From positions 23,833-87,832 of the forward strand of contig JASANG010001428.1 of NCBI GenBank assembly GCA_030248215.1: 64,000 bases of DNA. The letters run 5' to 3'. The stretch is from Enoplolaimus lenunculus (lineage: Eukaryota > Nematoda > Enoplea > Enoplida > Thoracostomopsidae). Below the pieces are notes generated by a model. It made no database searches and was not told the DNA's origin. It saw only the letters and a program-made list of their open reading frames with translations. The position numbers and the translations under genes were made by a program. Of this stretch, positions 45,101-55,262 are shown one piece after another. The first letter of the stretch is position 1. Each line of letters begins with the position of its first letter.

Positions 45101-48100
45101 CTCGCTGCTCCCTATGCGCGTCGTTGTATGCTCAACGGCGTCTTCAACGGTCATAGCACGTACTTGTACGCTGATCCGGCTCATAGCGGTATCGATGATA
45201 ATGATGACAGTGATAGTCGCTATACACAATCTGATGATGGCTCAATAACCGGAGGTTGTGACAGTGGTCACAGACGGAATCGTTCAGGGCACCGCCGTAA
45301 ACACCGACGCCGGCACCGTAAGCGACGACGAGAAGCTTCAGTGGACGATGTGTTTGATTTTCAGTTGGAATGCGATGCCGAAACTGAAAGGTATTCGGAT
45401 GATGATGGCACTAATGGTCAAGGTCGCAAAGGATTTTATTACCGGTCTGGTAATCAGCGTAAACAGCGACGGTATAGCGACGAATTTTATGAGGGTGATA
45501 GAAAAAGGAATCGCCGATTGTCGCCAAACGCCAAAGCGGAACTCGATGCTCGTCGTGAGTATTTAGCTCAACTTGGATTCGATTTATCAGATGATGGCAG
45601 TGTTGGAGAAGTTGATAATAGCGAAGAAGGGAGCGAAGATGAATCGAGTTGCAGTGGTGATTATTCGAATAGTAGAGACCAGTTTGATGATGACAACGGG
45701 AATGACCGAGGTGTGCTTGGGAGCTACGAAGGGGTCGCCAGTGATAGCGTTAACATGGATGATGAAGAGTTTTCGCCAGAGTTGTTTTGCCGCCAACCGA
45801 CATCCTCTGGTGGTTGTGGTGGGTCTCGCAAACAACAGCAAAGGATTCGTACCAAAGGCCTTGGTTCCTGTTCTGGTGTCAGTGGGCTTGGTTTTTCGCC
45901 GCGTAATCTGTTCACCGCAATGGAAACCGCGTTACGCCGCCAGACGACGCCTAGATTTGGCACGAGCAGCACTATGACATCTGAGTCACCGGCTGCTGTA
46001 ATCTCCACAGCGATGGCAACGTCGTCCCGCCGGTTTTGTGTCGAGCATGAAGACGAAAAACCTGTGTTACTTGATTATCTTGAACGAGTTCGACAGAAAC
46101 CGGTACAGTCAAAAATTGCTGCTACAACAACAACCAGTACAACTTCGAGAGCGTCAGCTCCCAATTTAGCATTGCTGACTACACCGATCAAATCTCGTGA
46201 AGCAATTAAGATGGCCAAACGGTTGTCTGAAGGGCCAGATGATAGGCAACGAAATCAAATTGTCGAACCGGAAATAGTCGTTACCGAAGCGAATGAAGGA
46301 TTCGAACATCAAAATGAGAGTTTGTTTGATTCGCTAGCGTCATTGCGAAATTTTGACTATTGTCGACGAAAATCAACACCAATGTTTATGCGACATACAA
46401 CAGGTGCCAGCAGTGTAGCCGAACCGACAAGTACTGGTTCACATTTGGGTAAGTTTACATCATCGATTACAGATGTAGCCTTAGCATCACCGCGAGAAAC
46501 GCTAAGTGCCACCCGGCTGCTTTCTACAACTATAACAAGCGCGTCTGGTGATTTAACTTCTGCTTCCACAATCACTGCAGCAAGCTTCACTGTTAGTAGT
46601 GCCTCTACAACTAGTGATACGTTGAATAGTTGTTCAACGTCGCCTTGGGCACGATTCAAGTCGTTACTTCAAAATACGGTGAAATCAACGGCGAATCGTT
46701 TTTTGTCTGGACCTTCGCTACCCCCCATGCTGACATGCTCTTTGGCGTCGTGTGGCGCTCATCAAGGTAGAGAAATGCAAAACCATGGTTTTGCTAAGGC
46801 TCACTCTGTTCATAATATATCATTGCCGCTAGTCAGGCCGCCGCAAGTATCACCGTCGCACGATTCAGTGTTGACAACCATCGCCGCAGGAGCTTCGAAA
46901 ACTCCCACTGAACAGTATTCAGGGTTGAGTAGGATGGCGTTCACTCAAAGTGAACGTAGTCACGGTGTAAAATTTCAGCCACGTATCCCACTCAATAGCT
47001 CTGCGGCGACGAGGACAGCATTGAAACTTGATCAATATTCAGATGTGTCGGACATTAGTGATGACAGTAGCACCGGAAGTAGCAAATGGTCGACGTGTTC
47101 AGGCGATGAGCAAAACCCGATGCCTCCTAAGAGTGGTGATCTGTCTAAAAAAGGTTCAAGTAGAGCCCGTGATTCAAATGGTTCCGGTGTAGGCAATATT
47201 TTCGTTTGTCTTAATCGTCAGAATAATTCAGATGTCCTCCATGACTCGCACAAGCGCTCGTGTGTTAGTCATGGTTGTGCAGTATACAGTAGTGGTCAAT
47301 CTGCGGATGATGGTAAAGGAAAACTAGGTAAAAGTACCGAAAAAAGTCTTTCGCCGAACCAGAGAGGGTATTATGCGCCTAAGGTGATGCAGCCAGGTGA
47401 GTTGTTGTTGTCGTCGCTTGTGGTCAATCCGTTACCGCGTTCTCGCCGTACCTCTGGTTCAGTAGTTGCTCATGGGTGTTCACCAATACAAATTTTATCG
47501 CCAATTTGCTCAAATCCTAGCCAAGATATAAAGAATGCTGGTCGAAATAGTGTTTTTGTCAACGACGGTAAACTAAAGCGCTCAAGTTTGACTGAGACCG
47601 ATCCCGAGGTACCATCAACATCTTGTTCGCACATCAGTAAGCCGGAACATTCGTCGCAAGTCCGAAGTTTGCGCAATTCTAAGTCCCCAGTGGATCAGCA
47701 ATGGCCTGGTGGGCGGGTATTGCGTAGCCAGCGTCGTTCGGGGTTGCTTTGTTACAATGGCTCCAATAATAGTGAAGGTGGTGCTGGTTCGTTGTCGGAC
47801 TCGAAATTAACTTCGGAAGTTTTCAACAATGCCAGCAAGCGCAATGTAAACAAAGTAAGAATTCTCAAAAGCGATTATAGCTTTTCTGACGTGGAATGTA
47901 CGTGCGAACAGAAACAGAAGTCCACACCGAACACTAATATTGTACCAAACAAAAAGTGCAATTTACACAACTTCGTTAGACGGCGCTTGCCGAAAGTGTT
48001 ACCTCCGAAAAGGCGTAGGGAATTAAATGCTTTAACAATGGATTGTGGTTGTTTGTCAGTAGAGCAGAAAACTGTTGGGTGTCATGGCAGTAACTGTAAA

Positions 48101-49138
48101 CGTTCCTATACCTGTTGGCATGATGATCTTTCTTGGAATAACAATAAAATTCATCTTAGAAATCGATGCCGAAAGATCTTAGAAACAAGCGGATTATCGG
48201 ATAATAAACGCGAACTGCCACGTCTAGTCGATACCTCAATACAAAATTTGAGTTCGACTAGCAGTGTCTGTTTAGCTGAACAGTTGTCAATTTATAGCAA
48301 ATGTAATCATTCCTCCACCAAAGATACTGTGCGTTGTTCTAATTCCAACAGTTATAACGATAGTCGTAGTGTGACTAGCAGTTGTAGTGACGGTAGTGTT
48401 TTGGTGCCTGTAGCACTTATGAGCTCTGGTGTTTATTCGAAAGTCAAATGTCTACAACAGTCGGCCGCACATAGTCTTCCGATTAAAAAGCGCCGGTTAA
48501 TTCTACCTCCGTTAAGTTTGAGACGATTGTCGGACACAAATGAGTACGTTGTCTGTAATCCACGATTCTCTTTGCCTGGCAGTAATTCAGAAGATGTAGC
48601 ATTCGTGCATAATGGGGATGATGGCAACGATAGAGATAATCAACTGAAGGACAAACTGGAAACAGAGAAGGGAAACATAACTGAGAAATTGTATAATCAA
48701 GTGTCGACGGAATCTAGTAATAGTTCGATACTTTGTGACGTAGTCGAAACGGAAAATAGATATCTTACAACCGATCCGGTAACTGATAGTGGCTTATCAC
48801 CAGCCACGAACTATTGTGACTCTACCGCTGCTGTTGACGCTGGGGGTAGTGATGAGAAACGACTAGAAAGCAGTTTTAGTCAACGTCGTCTCAGGGCGAA
48901 AGCTCGCCAACAACACCAGCAAGAACTCGATGAACAGCAATTATCGCTCAGCGATCAGTCTCAAAATATAGGCGCAACAACTTCGGATGCTTCCGTGGAG
49001 AACGATAGAAATACAATCAAAAGCAGTAATCGAAATCGTCAACATGAAAACAAAAATATTAATAATAATAATAATAATAATAATGATAATAATAATAATA
49101 ATAGCAGTAGCTACAGCGACAACAATAAGAGCAACAGC

Positions 49139-49195
<57 letters not shown>

Positions 49196-51880
49196 GGCAT
49201 GTGTGGTACTGAAGACATAAACAAAAACACTTTAAGCACTGGAAATAGCAATACCGCTGGTAATATTGGAACCAAGCCAAGCAAAGTGAAATCGTCCTTG
49301 TATCAAACACGATCTAAACCAATAGCGAACGAGGTAGTCACTGCGTTGACAAATGATGTTTCTGTTCGACAACGGTGGAGACGACGACGCGCTGGAAGTG
49401 TGGGATGCGAAAACGATTATGATAGCGACCAAGTGAGCTCCTATAGCGGCGATGGCACTTGTCGCGATAGTAACAGCAGCGGAAACAAAAACTATAGCAA
49501 CAACAGTAACAACAATAATAATAAAAACACCAATGTAAGCAGCATTGACAACAATACCATTCATAACAGAAACAGCGAAAGTAGCAACAATGGTAACAGC
49601 TTGAGCAACAACGGCAACAACAATAAAATCAACAACAATCAATTAAATGCTAGCAATTCGCCAAGTCATAGTGATCAGCAAGTTTTTGAATCGTTTCGAG
49701 TGACGCGAAGCCAACATCGCCATGACAGCAGCGAGTGTGATTCTAGGATAGTCTCTCAGCAACCGCCGAATGTAATTTTACAGTCGCTGCAGGAACCTCA
49801 AAATAATCATATTCGCAATGCTGGTAGTAGTAGTCCAGTGTCTTTAGGCTCGACAATGACTTCCGGCGGATCATTGCAATCGCCGTTCGCTTGGTCGAGT
49901 CAGTTGTTCCCGCAGTCCATAACTTCACCAACGGTGCGACGACTTGGGCGTAATATGTTAGGGATGCGGCGTCAGAGAATGAAGGCTACAGCGGCAGAAA
50001 ATTGGTCTAATTCGTATTCCAACTATAGCTATAATAGCAACAACAATAGTAATAATAATAATACTAAATCGACAGTTGAGCAATTAAAAATTACACAAAA
50101 CTCTGGCGAATATGCTCCACGTTTGCACTATGAGTCAAAGAGCAATGAATATAAAGGAACCAGGGAACCTTGTGGTCAGGCCACTGAAGGATATGAAGGG
50201 TTGGTGAATAACGAAACATGTAGTTCTTTGGTTTGTAGTAGGGTCGATGCAGATATGGCACGTCAGGCAACAAAGGCAACCACAACATGTATGTCGCTTA
50301 GAAGTGGTGTACGCATTTCTATTGGAGATCTAACGGATGAAGGCAGAGCAACACACCAACTGGCTGAGAAAATTTCTGCTCATGATGGTGGTAAACGATG
50401 TGAGTCATCAAATACTAATTGTTCTAACGATGTCGGCAAGAAATGTATTACGTTAACATTGAAACGTAGCCGGAATCGAGAAAGGACAAGTGATGATACC
50501 AAATCATCTGAAAAGAAGACTACCAGCATCACAGGCGCCGGTTCACCTCCAAGAGTTGTTTACGTTACGCGGAAGCGATTTTCGGTAACGCTTCAAAAGT
50601 ATATAATTTCGAAATATCGTCGTGTGAAATCAGCAATGTCTCCTCCACCGATTAAACGTAAGTCACCGCCACTTCGGCATTATAGCAGAGCGATGCAAGA
50701 TTCCCAAGCAAACGAGGTGTGCCGTCCGGTTGTGGCAAGTTGTTATGACGCCAGTTTGGCTTCATCTAGAGTGCAAGACGGAAAATCTGGTCTATTTGAG
50801 AAACGGAAAACAAGATCGCATGCTGTGAGTGAAATTTGTGGAACTGAGACGATGTCTTCAAACGAAGGGGCATTTGAACAAGCGATAAGATATTTACGGG
50901 AGCTGGAAGGGGCAAGTAAAGCCGTTAAAAATGAAAACAAGCCAGATTACACTGCCAGCTGTAGCCAGGTTAACGATGGGACAGTATGTGAGTTAAAGCC
51001 CCTGCTGCGTACTAGACTTAACAACAGCGTTGGCAAGGAGGGCATTTTCGACGTCGCTAGAACAAAGCTACATCTGGCAGATGAGGTAAAAGTGCATTCC
51101 AGCCCGGAACCAGACCTCGCTTCTTCAAATATGCCACTAGTAAAGATAACAGCTGTTGAACAAGAATTGGCAGAGCGTAGCTTACAGCTTCCAGCAAAGG
51201 CGACTGTCAGTTTAAAAAGCAACCAAAATGAATTATTGGCAAAAAGTACAACGCAGGTTGGCGATAACCGTTACAAATGTGAGTTACGAAAAGACGGCGG
51301 TGGCGGCGGCGATAGAAAAGCGCCAACCTGTGAGTCAAATAATTCACTCCAAATAGCAGAGTGCTCAACCAGTAGCATTGATAAAATAGCACCAAAAATG
51401 GTTTCAATTAAGCGAATCGCAAATACTACTTGTATTAAGGGTAAACCAGTCCTGGATTTAAAGGGATCAGAAACGACTGAAAGTTATCGCATTGGTGAAT
51501 CGACAAGGTTTGAGGGGAATGCGGGCTGTTCACATCAACTGTCACTAGCTTCTCCGCTTACTACTAGGTCGCTTAGAAATCGTCAGGCTTCTGTACGTAC
51601 CGAGGCAACAGTTTCTGTTTCGAGCTCTACTGGAGGGTGTGAAAGTAGCATCAGAACCTTGGATAGTTGTGGTAGTGTGCGAAGGCTGAGAGAAAATGAT
51701 AGATGTCAGGTGAAAACGTCCCATTTTGCCGGTCAACCGTTTAGCTCTGCACTGAACGAGAAACATACGATGTGCACTATTAGAAGAAAATCTCTCCGGC
51801 GTACTAGCGAATCAGAACAAGAATTGTCGCGGGATGGCAGCGTTTGTGAAAATCCGGATCGGCTGTCCACGCGAAAGTAG
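38603..51880 (+). CDS. SUV4-20/KMT5-type histone H4 lysine-20 methyltransferase, 8 exons, 2643 aa
   Basis: The exons are 38603-38724, 39160-39325, 39549-39661, 41616-41802, 42025-42161, 42607-42878, 44495-44614 and 45066-51880. Their 7932 nt make 2644 codons with every junction in frame. Residues 1-242 are the catalytic module: an N-terminal [17 protein letters not shown] and [10 protein letters not shown] helix region, then SET motifs in [29 protein letters not shown] and [13 protein letters not shown], and the Cys-rich post-[19 protein letters not shown]. This matches SUV4-20 enzymes, which add the second and third methyl groups to H4K20 in heterochromatin. Known family members are roughly 400 to 1300 aa, so this one is far larger. 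The long tail is read in frame after a CG-GTACGT donor and a TTTTAAG acceptor. Introns carry several MITEs. I rate the catalytic part as certain and the tail fusion as likely. Confidence 0.93.
40090..40483. mobile_element. CAGGGTTCCAACAGG-family MITE in SUV4-20 intron 3
   Basis: It begins around CAGAGTGTAACTGGTATTG and ends AGTTCCTGTTGGAACCCTG. Internal AATTTTATTTCGAAACGAAT and AAAGAAATTCAATTCCTGTT match 3935-4339. No exact target duplication was found. Open frames here are not taken as coding. Confidence 0.6.
40830..41572. mobile_element. 970-bp-family MITE copy (reverse) interrupted by another MITE
   Basis: The reverse-oriented body phrases AGTAGGGTCGTTGTTAAGC and GGATACCTTAGCCTATTTAAG match 1263-1680 and 37158-38127. 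Its right end, GTTCGGTCGCACCCTA, is separated from the body by the insertion at 41121-41552. Removal of the insert joins GGTATCCG to the terminal phrase, as in intact relatives. Confidence 0.65.
41121..41552. mobile_element. TAGGGATGTGCCGAT-family hAT-like MITE, second full copy
   Basis: It runs from TAGGGATGTGCCGATTCC to ATTCGGCACGTCCCTA and is collinear with 16724-17163, including CCCTAACCATCATAAA and AACGGTTCATTTCAATTAAT. It is nested in another MITE within SUV4-20 intron 3. The frame at 41223-41510 is open in this copy but not in the other, so it is probably not a protein gene. Confidence 0.82.
43216..43445. mobile_element. Eroded MITE fragments in SUV4-20 intron 6
   Basis: GGTGCGACCGGATATCAGTA with TCCGGCTTTGCCAAAAATC marks the 970-bp family start. 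AGGGTGGCACCGAACCCACG at 43429 marks the GGATTCGG family. Neither has a partner end. Confidence 0.45.
43742..43921. mobile_element. Short foldback MITE with about 40-bp inverted ends
   Basis: The left arm CACCGGGCGTTAAGTTTTTA, then GCCGGCCCCCCTTATTTAGG, is matched by the inverted right arm CCTAAATAAGGGGGTAGGCC, then AAAAACGCAGCGCGTGCCCG. The middle of about 95 bp is AT-rich. It sits in SUV4-20 intron 6. The family is not identified; no target duplication was assigned. Confidence 0.65.
44130..44310. mobile_element. Copy of the GCTTCGCTCAATATATGTAG repeat
   Basis: It starts with AAAGAATCTTAGGAACCGCT and a GAACCGATTTTGACAAACTTG phrase and ends with GCTTCGCTCAATATATGTAG plus TTCCACTACGGCTGGT, the inverse of the opening of 7022-7800. 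It lies in SUV4-20 intron 6. Confidence 0.55.
44840..44995. mobile_element. CAGGGTTCCAACAGG-family MITE fragment in SUV4-20 intron 7
   Basis: GTAATGAAAATTATTCAGAA and then TGTTGCGGTAAAATGTTGTT are degraded relatives of the right part of 3935-4339. It lies just before the acceptor of the long last exon. Confidence 0.4.
45066..51880 (+). CDS. SUV4-20 last exon: 6.8-kb Ser/Asn-rich tail
   Basis: The exon encodes residues 373-2643 without a stop. It is dominated by Ser, Asn, Thr, Arg and acidic clusters, consistent with a disordered chromatin protein. Recognisable patches are a basic [20 protein letters not shown]-type stretch near its start, a Cys-rich island at about 47895-48120 (CTCEQ, CNLH, CGCLS, CHGSNC, CWHDD), the poly-Asn block at 49057-49196, and a conserved-looking [13 protein letters not shown] with a following [20 protein letters not shown] around 50440-50620. 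Two short SLRNR/SLRSG-like motifs and the repeated R-T-S-K wording near the end suggest nuclear-localised basic segments. It has an ATG at 45074, so an internal promoter or a separate gene is possible, but there is an in-frame TAA just upstream, so that reading would need that ATG. Confidence 0.85.
49057..49196 (+). repeat. (AAT)n microsatellite encoding poly-Asn
   Basis: Two AAT runs, about 49060-49085 and 49138-49193, are joined by AGC and GAT codons and read as Asn runs of up to about 19 residues in the SUV4-20 tail. A pure triplet array of this length is likely length-polymorphic. Confidence 0.9.
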
Positions 51881-52290
51881 GAGTTTGGTACCTGGAACTA
51901 ATCCTGTTTGATGAGTAGACATGAGGCATTCCAGCGATAGAAAAGAAGCTAACTTAAGAAATATTTCTAGCGCAGACTAACGGTCCGTTTTAGTTGTTGC
52001 TAGGGTTGATATATACTGGTTCTACCGTGAAGAAGTTGAAAATAATACTATTTAGTGTTTGGTGCGTTTTGTCGTTACAATTGAACGGTTAGATCTTATG
52101 CCAGGGGTTTGGTAACTGGAACTAGTCGTGTTTAATGACTGGACACGGAACATTCCAGCGAAAGAGAAAAAGCTAACTTATAGAATATTTCTATCACAGA
52201 CTGACGGTTCGTATTAGCTATTGTTAGGGTTGATATATACTGCTTTTTTGGGTGTTTTTTCGTTACAATTGAGCGATTAAGTGTTATGCT
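51881..52290 (+). repeat. Tandem duplication in the SUV4-20 3' untranslated region
   Basis: Unit 1 is 51881-52103 and unit 2 is 52104-52290, in register by 224 bp. Shared phrases are TTTGGTA-CTGGAACTA, GAAGCTAACTTA/AAAGCTAACTTA, AGGGTTGATATATACTG and TTCGTTACAATTGA-CG. Unit 2 lacks about 36 bp present near 52018-52055 of unit 1. It starts immediately after the stop codon. Confidence 0.85.
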
Positions 52291-52451
52291 GTATGATTTG
52301 CGAATTTCCGCTCAGCGGGCGATATTAAATTTGCTTTGTTTTAGTGTTGAAGCTATGCTGCACAAGGTTTTTATTGGTGGAAGTTTCGTGTACAATTAAC
52401 TATCCAAATATGATAGATAATTTTCTTATACCGTATAGTTCCTTAACTCTG

Positions 52452-52457
52452 AATAAA
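52452..52457 (+). terminator. Candidate poly(A) signal of the SUV4-20 gene
   Basis: AATAAA lies 572 bases after the stop codon, just beyond the duplicated block. No other clear match was noticed before it. Confidence 0.4.
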
Positions 52458-52924
52458 CAGTCGCATGTTAAGTTTAATGGTGTAATTTTAAACCCAAATG
52501 ACTTTATGGGAACTTGTGTGACTGCAGTGATTGTAATTTATTAGAAATCAGTTGGTATATTAATTATTTGTGGTACCTTGTTTAACATTTGTATGCGATA
52601 AGTATTAATTAGTTTGGCTTTTTGAACCGTTTGTATTTCTTGAACAGTTACAAGTATGTTGATTAGCTGTTTAATAGCAGATGTCTTTTGGAGGCTAAAA
52701 ATACTCGGCTCATCAAGATCGAAAATTAAAAATTTACCCAGTAATTTTGAGCGTTTTATGTATTGCTAGGTATATATAATATGTTTAGAAGGTAGTTTAT
52801 CATGATTGTTTGTTATGATGCATTTATGGTTTTGTATATTAATGGCAAAGGCTGTTAGTTTTATCGAGCGAAATGTTTAAAGATAGCGCCGAATACTTGG
52901 TATCCGCACATGGAACATATTCGG

Positions 52925-53378
52925 CAGGGTGCAAACGAAATTATAAAGAACCGACACCTTCAGTTTTAACTTTACTTTATCACTTTTAATGGTGCAAACA
53001 CCAGGTACAACCGGAGCTTTTTACGTTCAAAATTAGTTATAAAAAGTATGTAATGCAATTTTTGGTTACAGACCTGCTGCTGACTGTTTGAAATAAAATA
53101 AAACTTACGAAATTCATCCAAACTCTAAAAATTTTCTATGCATCTGCCATTAAAATCTGAAAAACCGATGAATTTTTGCACGCCTCAATTGTAATGGCAA
53201 AAATAAAACATTTTTGAAAGTTATACTTCAATATTCGTTTTCAGTTTCCGGTATTTTGATAACTCCGTTTTCTTATTTTTACTATCCGTTTAACACCCTG
53301 ACAATTTCCGTTATTTCTATAACAGAAGCGGAAAGAGAACGATTTTTACCGGAAACGAAAATGGATATCTGATACACC
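52925..53378. mobile_element. CAGGGTGCAA-type MITE downstream of SUV4-20
   Basis: It begins CAGGGTGCAAACGAAATTAT and ends TATCTGATACACCCTA. A second internal terminus, CACCAGGTACAACCGGAGC, at about 53000 suggests a nested or chimeric structure. The flanks (ATATTCGG and CAAAATCT) do not match, so the ends are not a confirmed pair. Confidence 0.5.
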
Positions 53379-53527
53379 CTACAAAATCTTAACAAATATA
53401 GTAGGTGGAAACGTCTTATCAGTTATGGAAGACGGCACAAATTAAAAATTTTGGCAATATATACTACTTACACGCTCTGTCAGACAATTTTAGAAAAAAT
53501 TTTAAATGTTAATTATTCTTAAATTTT

Positions 53528-54293
53528 TGGGCCAACTTTAAAGGCCGTCCCATTTTCCCGGGACAGAAATGTACCAGGAGTACCCCTCCTATTTTCCCGG
53601 GACAGCAATGTACCAGGAGTACATTCAAAAAATATAATTGGACAGCGGGACAGTTGAGACAGATGGGACAGATAGGATAGTTGGGTCAGATGAAACAGTT
53701 GGGACCGATGGTACAGTTGAGACAGATAAGACAGTTGGGACAGATGGGACCGTTGGGACAGTTTGGACATATGGGACAGTTCAGATAGATGGGACAGTTT
53801 GGACAGTTATGACAGTTGGGACAAACGGAACAGATAGGACAGTTTGGGCAATTTGACAGATGGGACAGATGGTCAAAATGAGACAGATGTGACAGTTGGG
53901 ACTGATGGGACAGTTACGACAGATGGGACAGATGGGACAGTTGGACAGAAGGGACAGATGGGAGAGTTGGGACAGATGGGACAGATGGAACAGATGGGAC
54001 AGATGGAACAGTTGGGACAGATGAGACAGTCGGGACAGATGGGACAGCGGAACAGATGGGACAGTTAGGACAGATGGGACAGTTGGCACAAACGGGACAG
54101 ATGGGGCTATTGGGGCAGTTGGGACAGATAGGACAGATGGGACAGCTGAGACATATGGGACAGTTTGGACAGATGGGACAGCTGGGACATATGGGACAGT
54201 TGGGACAGATTTTTTATAAATATATAATATATCTGCTTGTGCATATGTAAACGTCCCGGGAAATTGGGACGGCCTTTATAGTAACATGGGCCA
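53528..54293. mobile_element. Inverted-repeat element enclosing a GGGACAG minisatellite
   Basis: The ends are inverted over about 40 bp: the left reads TTGGGCCAACTTTAAAGGCC then GTCCCATTTTCCCGGGAC; the right reads GTCCCGGGAAATTGGGACGG then CCTTTATAGTAACATGGGCC. Just inside the left end a unit with TTTTCCCGGGACAG and AATGTACCAGGAGTAC is duplicated (about 53551 and 53591). The rest, about 53650-54212, is an array of 9-bp units GGGACAGTT or GGGACAGAT. Related termini occur at 19052 and 21010. Confidence 0.78.
53650..54212. repeat. 9-bp minisatellite array (GGGACAGTT / GGGACAGAT)
   Basis: About 60 imperfect 9-bp units alternate between GGGACAGTT and GGGACAGAT. The array is open in several frames on both strands (Gly-Gln-Met type on plus, Leu-Ser type on minus), as any 9-bp repeat would be, and I do not regard these frames as genes. 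The plus strand carries almost all the G of the unit. Confidence 0.9.
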
Positions 54294-54299
54294 ATTTAG

Positions 54300-55262
54300 C
54301 AGCGAGTAGTTTTTTTCAACCAGCTGATGCAACAAGTGCAAAATTCGTTTTGGTTTGATTATAAATGTGTTATTATGTTGGGTGATTTTAACTTAGTTGA
54401 GGACCCGGTTTTGGACCGATCACGGCCGTCATATGATCAGCAGCAAGGCCTGAGAGAGCTTTATTGTTTGAAGGAACTGTTGGTGATATCTGATGTTTTT
54501 AGGGAGACACATCCAAATAAAAACGACTTTTTTACTTTTCTTTCAGACATTCATGGAAGTCAGTCTCGTATAGATCGGATTTATATGCCGGCTTTTTTAC
54601 AACCGGGCGCTTTGTGTACCGCTCGCGCAGTGAACAAGACAGATCATAGGTTGTTTAGAGTTAAGATTCGCTTACCTAATTTAAAGAGAGGTAAAGGATA
54701 CTATAAGATGAATACAATGCTTTTGGGTGAAGTCGGCGTACAGACCTTTGTTTTAACGCGGCTCAAACATTTAATGAACATTTCCACAGGGTTTTCTATG
54801 ATGTGGGAAGTATTTAAGGCTGATGTTAAAACCTTCTTTGTAAAGTTGGGTAAAAATAAAGCTAAGGAACGCGACATGTGGAGGAAATCATTAGAGAGCC
54901 AAGTTATTAATGTACAAATGCTGATAGGACAGTATCCAAACAATCCGAATCTCAGATCGGGTCTTAAAAAGCTAAAAAATGAAATCGAATTATTGAATGC
55001 ATTTTATATTGCTTCTTGCAGGCATAATACGTACTACGGTAGTGAGGTAAATGACAACGCCTCTTTAGCAACAGTCAAGTCTCTTCAACGTAAGAACTGG
55101 GAAGCCAGGCATATAAGCTCGATCGAAAGGTCTGATGGCACGTTAGTAACAGACTCAGATGCAGTTTTAGGTGAAATTACTGAGCAGTATTCCAACGTAT
55201 TCAGATCGGAAGGGATAAGCGGAGAAGTTTCTGGCACAAAATGGTCTTTCCAAGTTGAGTGA
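54300..55262 (+). pseudogene. LINE ORF2, endonuclease part
   Basis: The frame opens upstream of the Met at 54327 and contains CVIMLGDFNLVEDP, the catalytic GDFN segment, SRIDRIYMP, and the TDHRLFRVKI segment with the catalytic Asp-His pair. The N-terminal half of the endonuclease is missing through 5' truncation. It ends at an in-frame TGA, after which the same frame continues. Confidence 0.8.

Noticed and set aside
49059-49310. Poly-Tyr and poly-Ile proteins opposite or overlapping the poly-Asn tract
   Set aside because: They are shadows of the AAT array inside the SUV4-20 last exon, whose frame continues through 6.8 kb.
32099-51880. RPB11 and SUV4-20 as a nematode-type operon
   Set aside because: They are in the same direction but almost 4 kb apart with a 970-bp transposon between them, and RPB11 has its own candidate poly(A) signal.
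53519-54250. Open frames across the 9-bp array read as Gly-Gln-Met or Leu-Ser repeat proteins
   Set aside because: A repeat unit divisible by three and free of stops is open in several frames on both strands; no start context, splice site or unique domain accompanies them.
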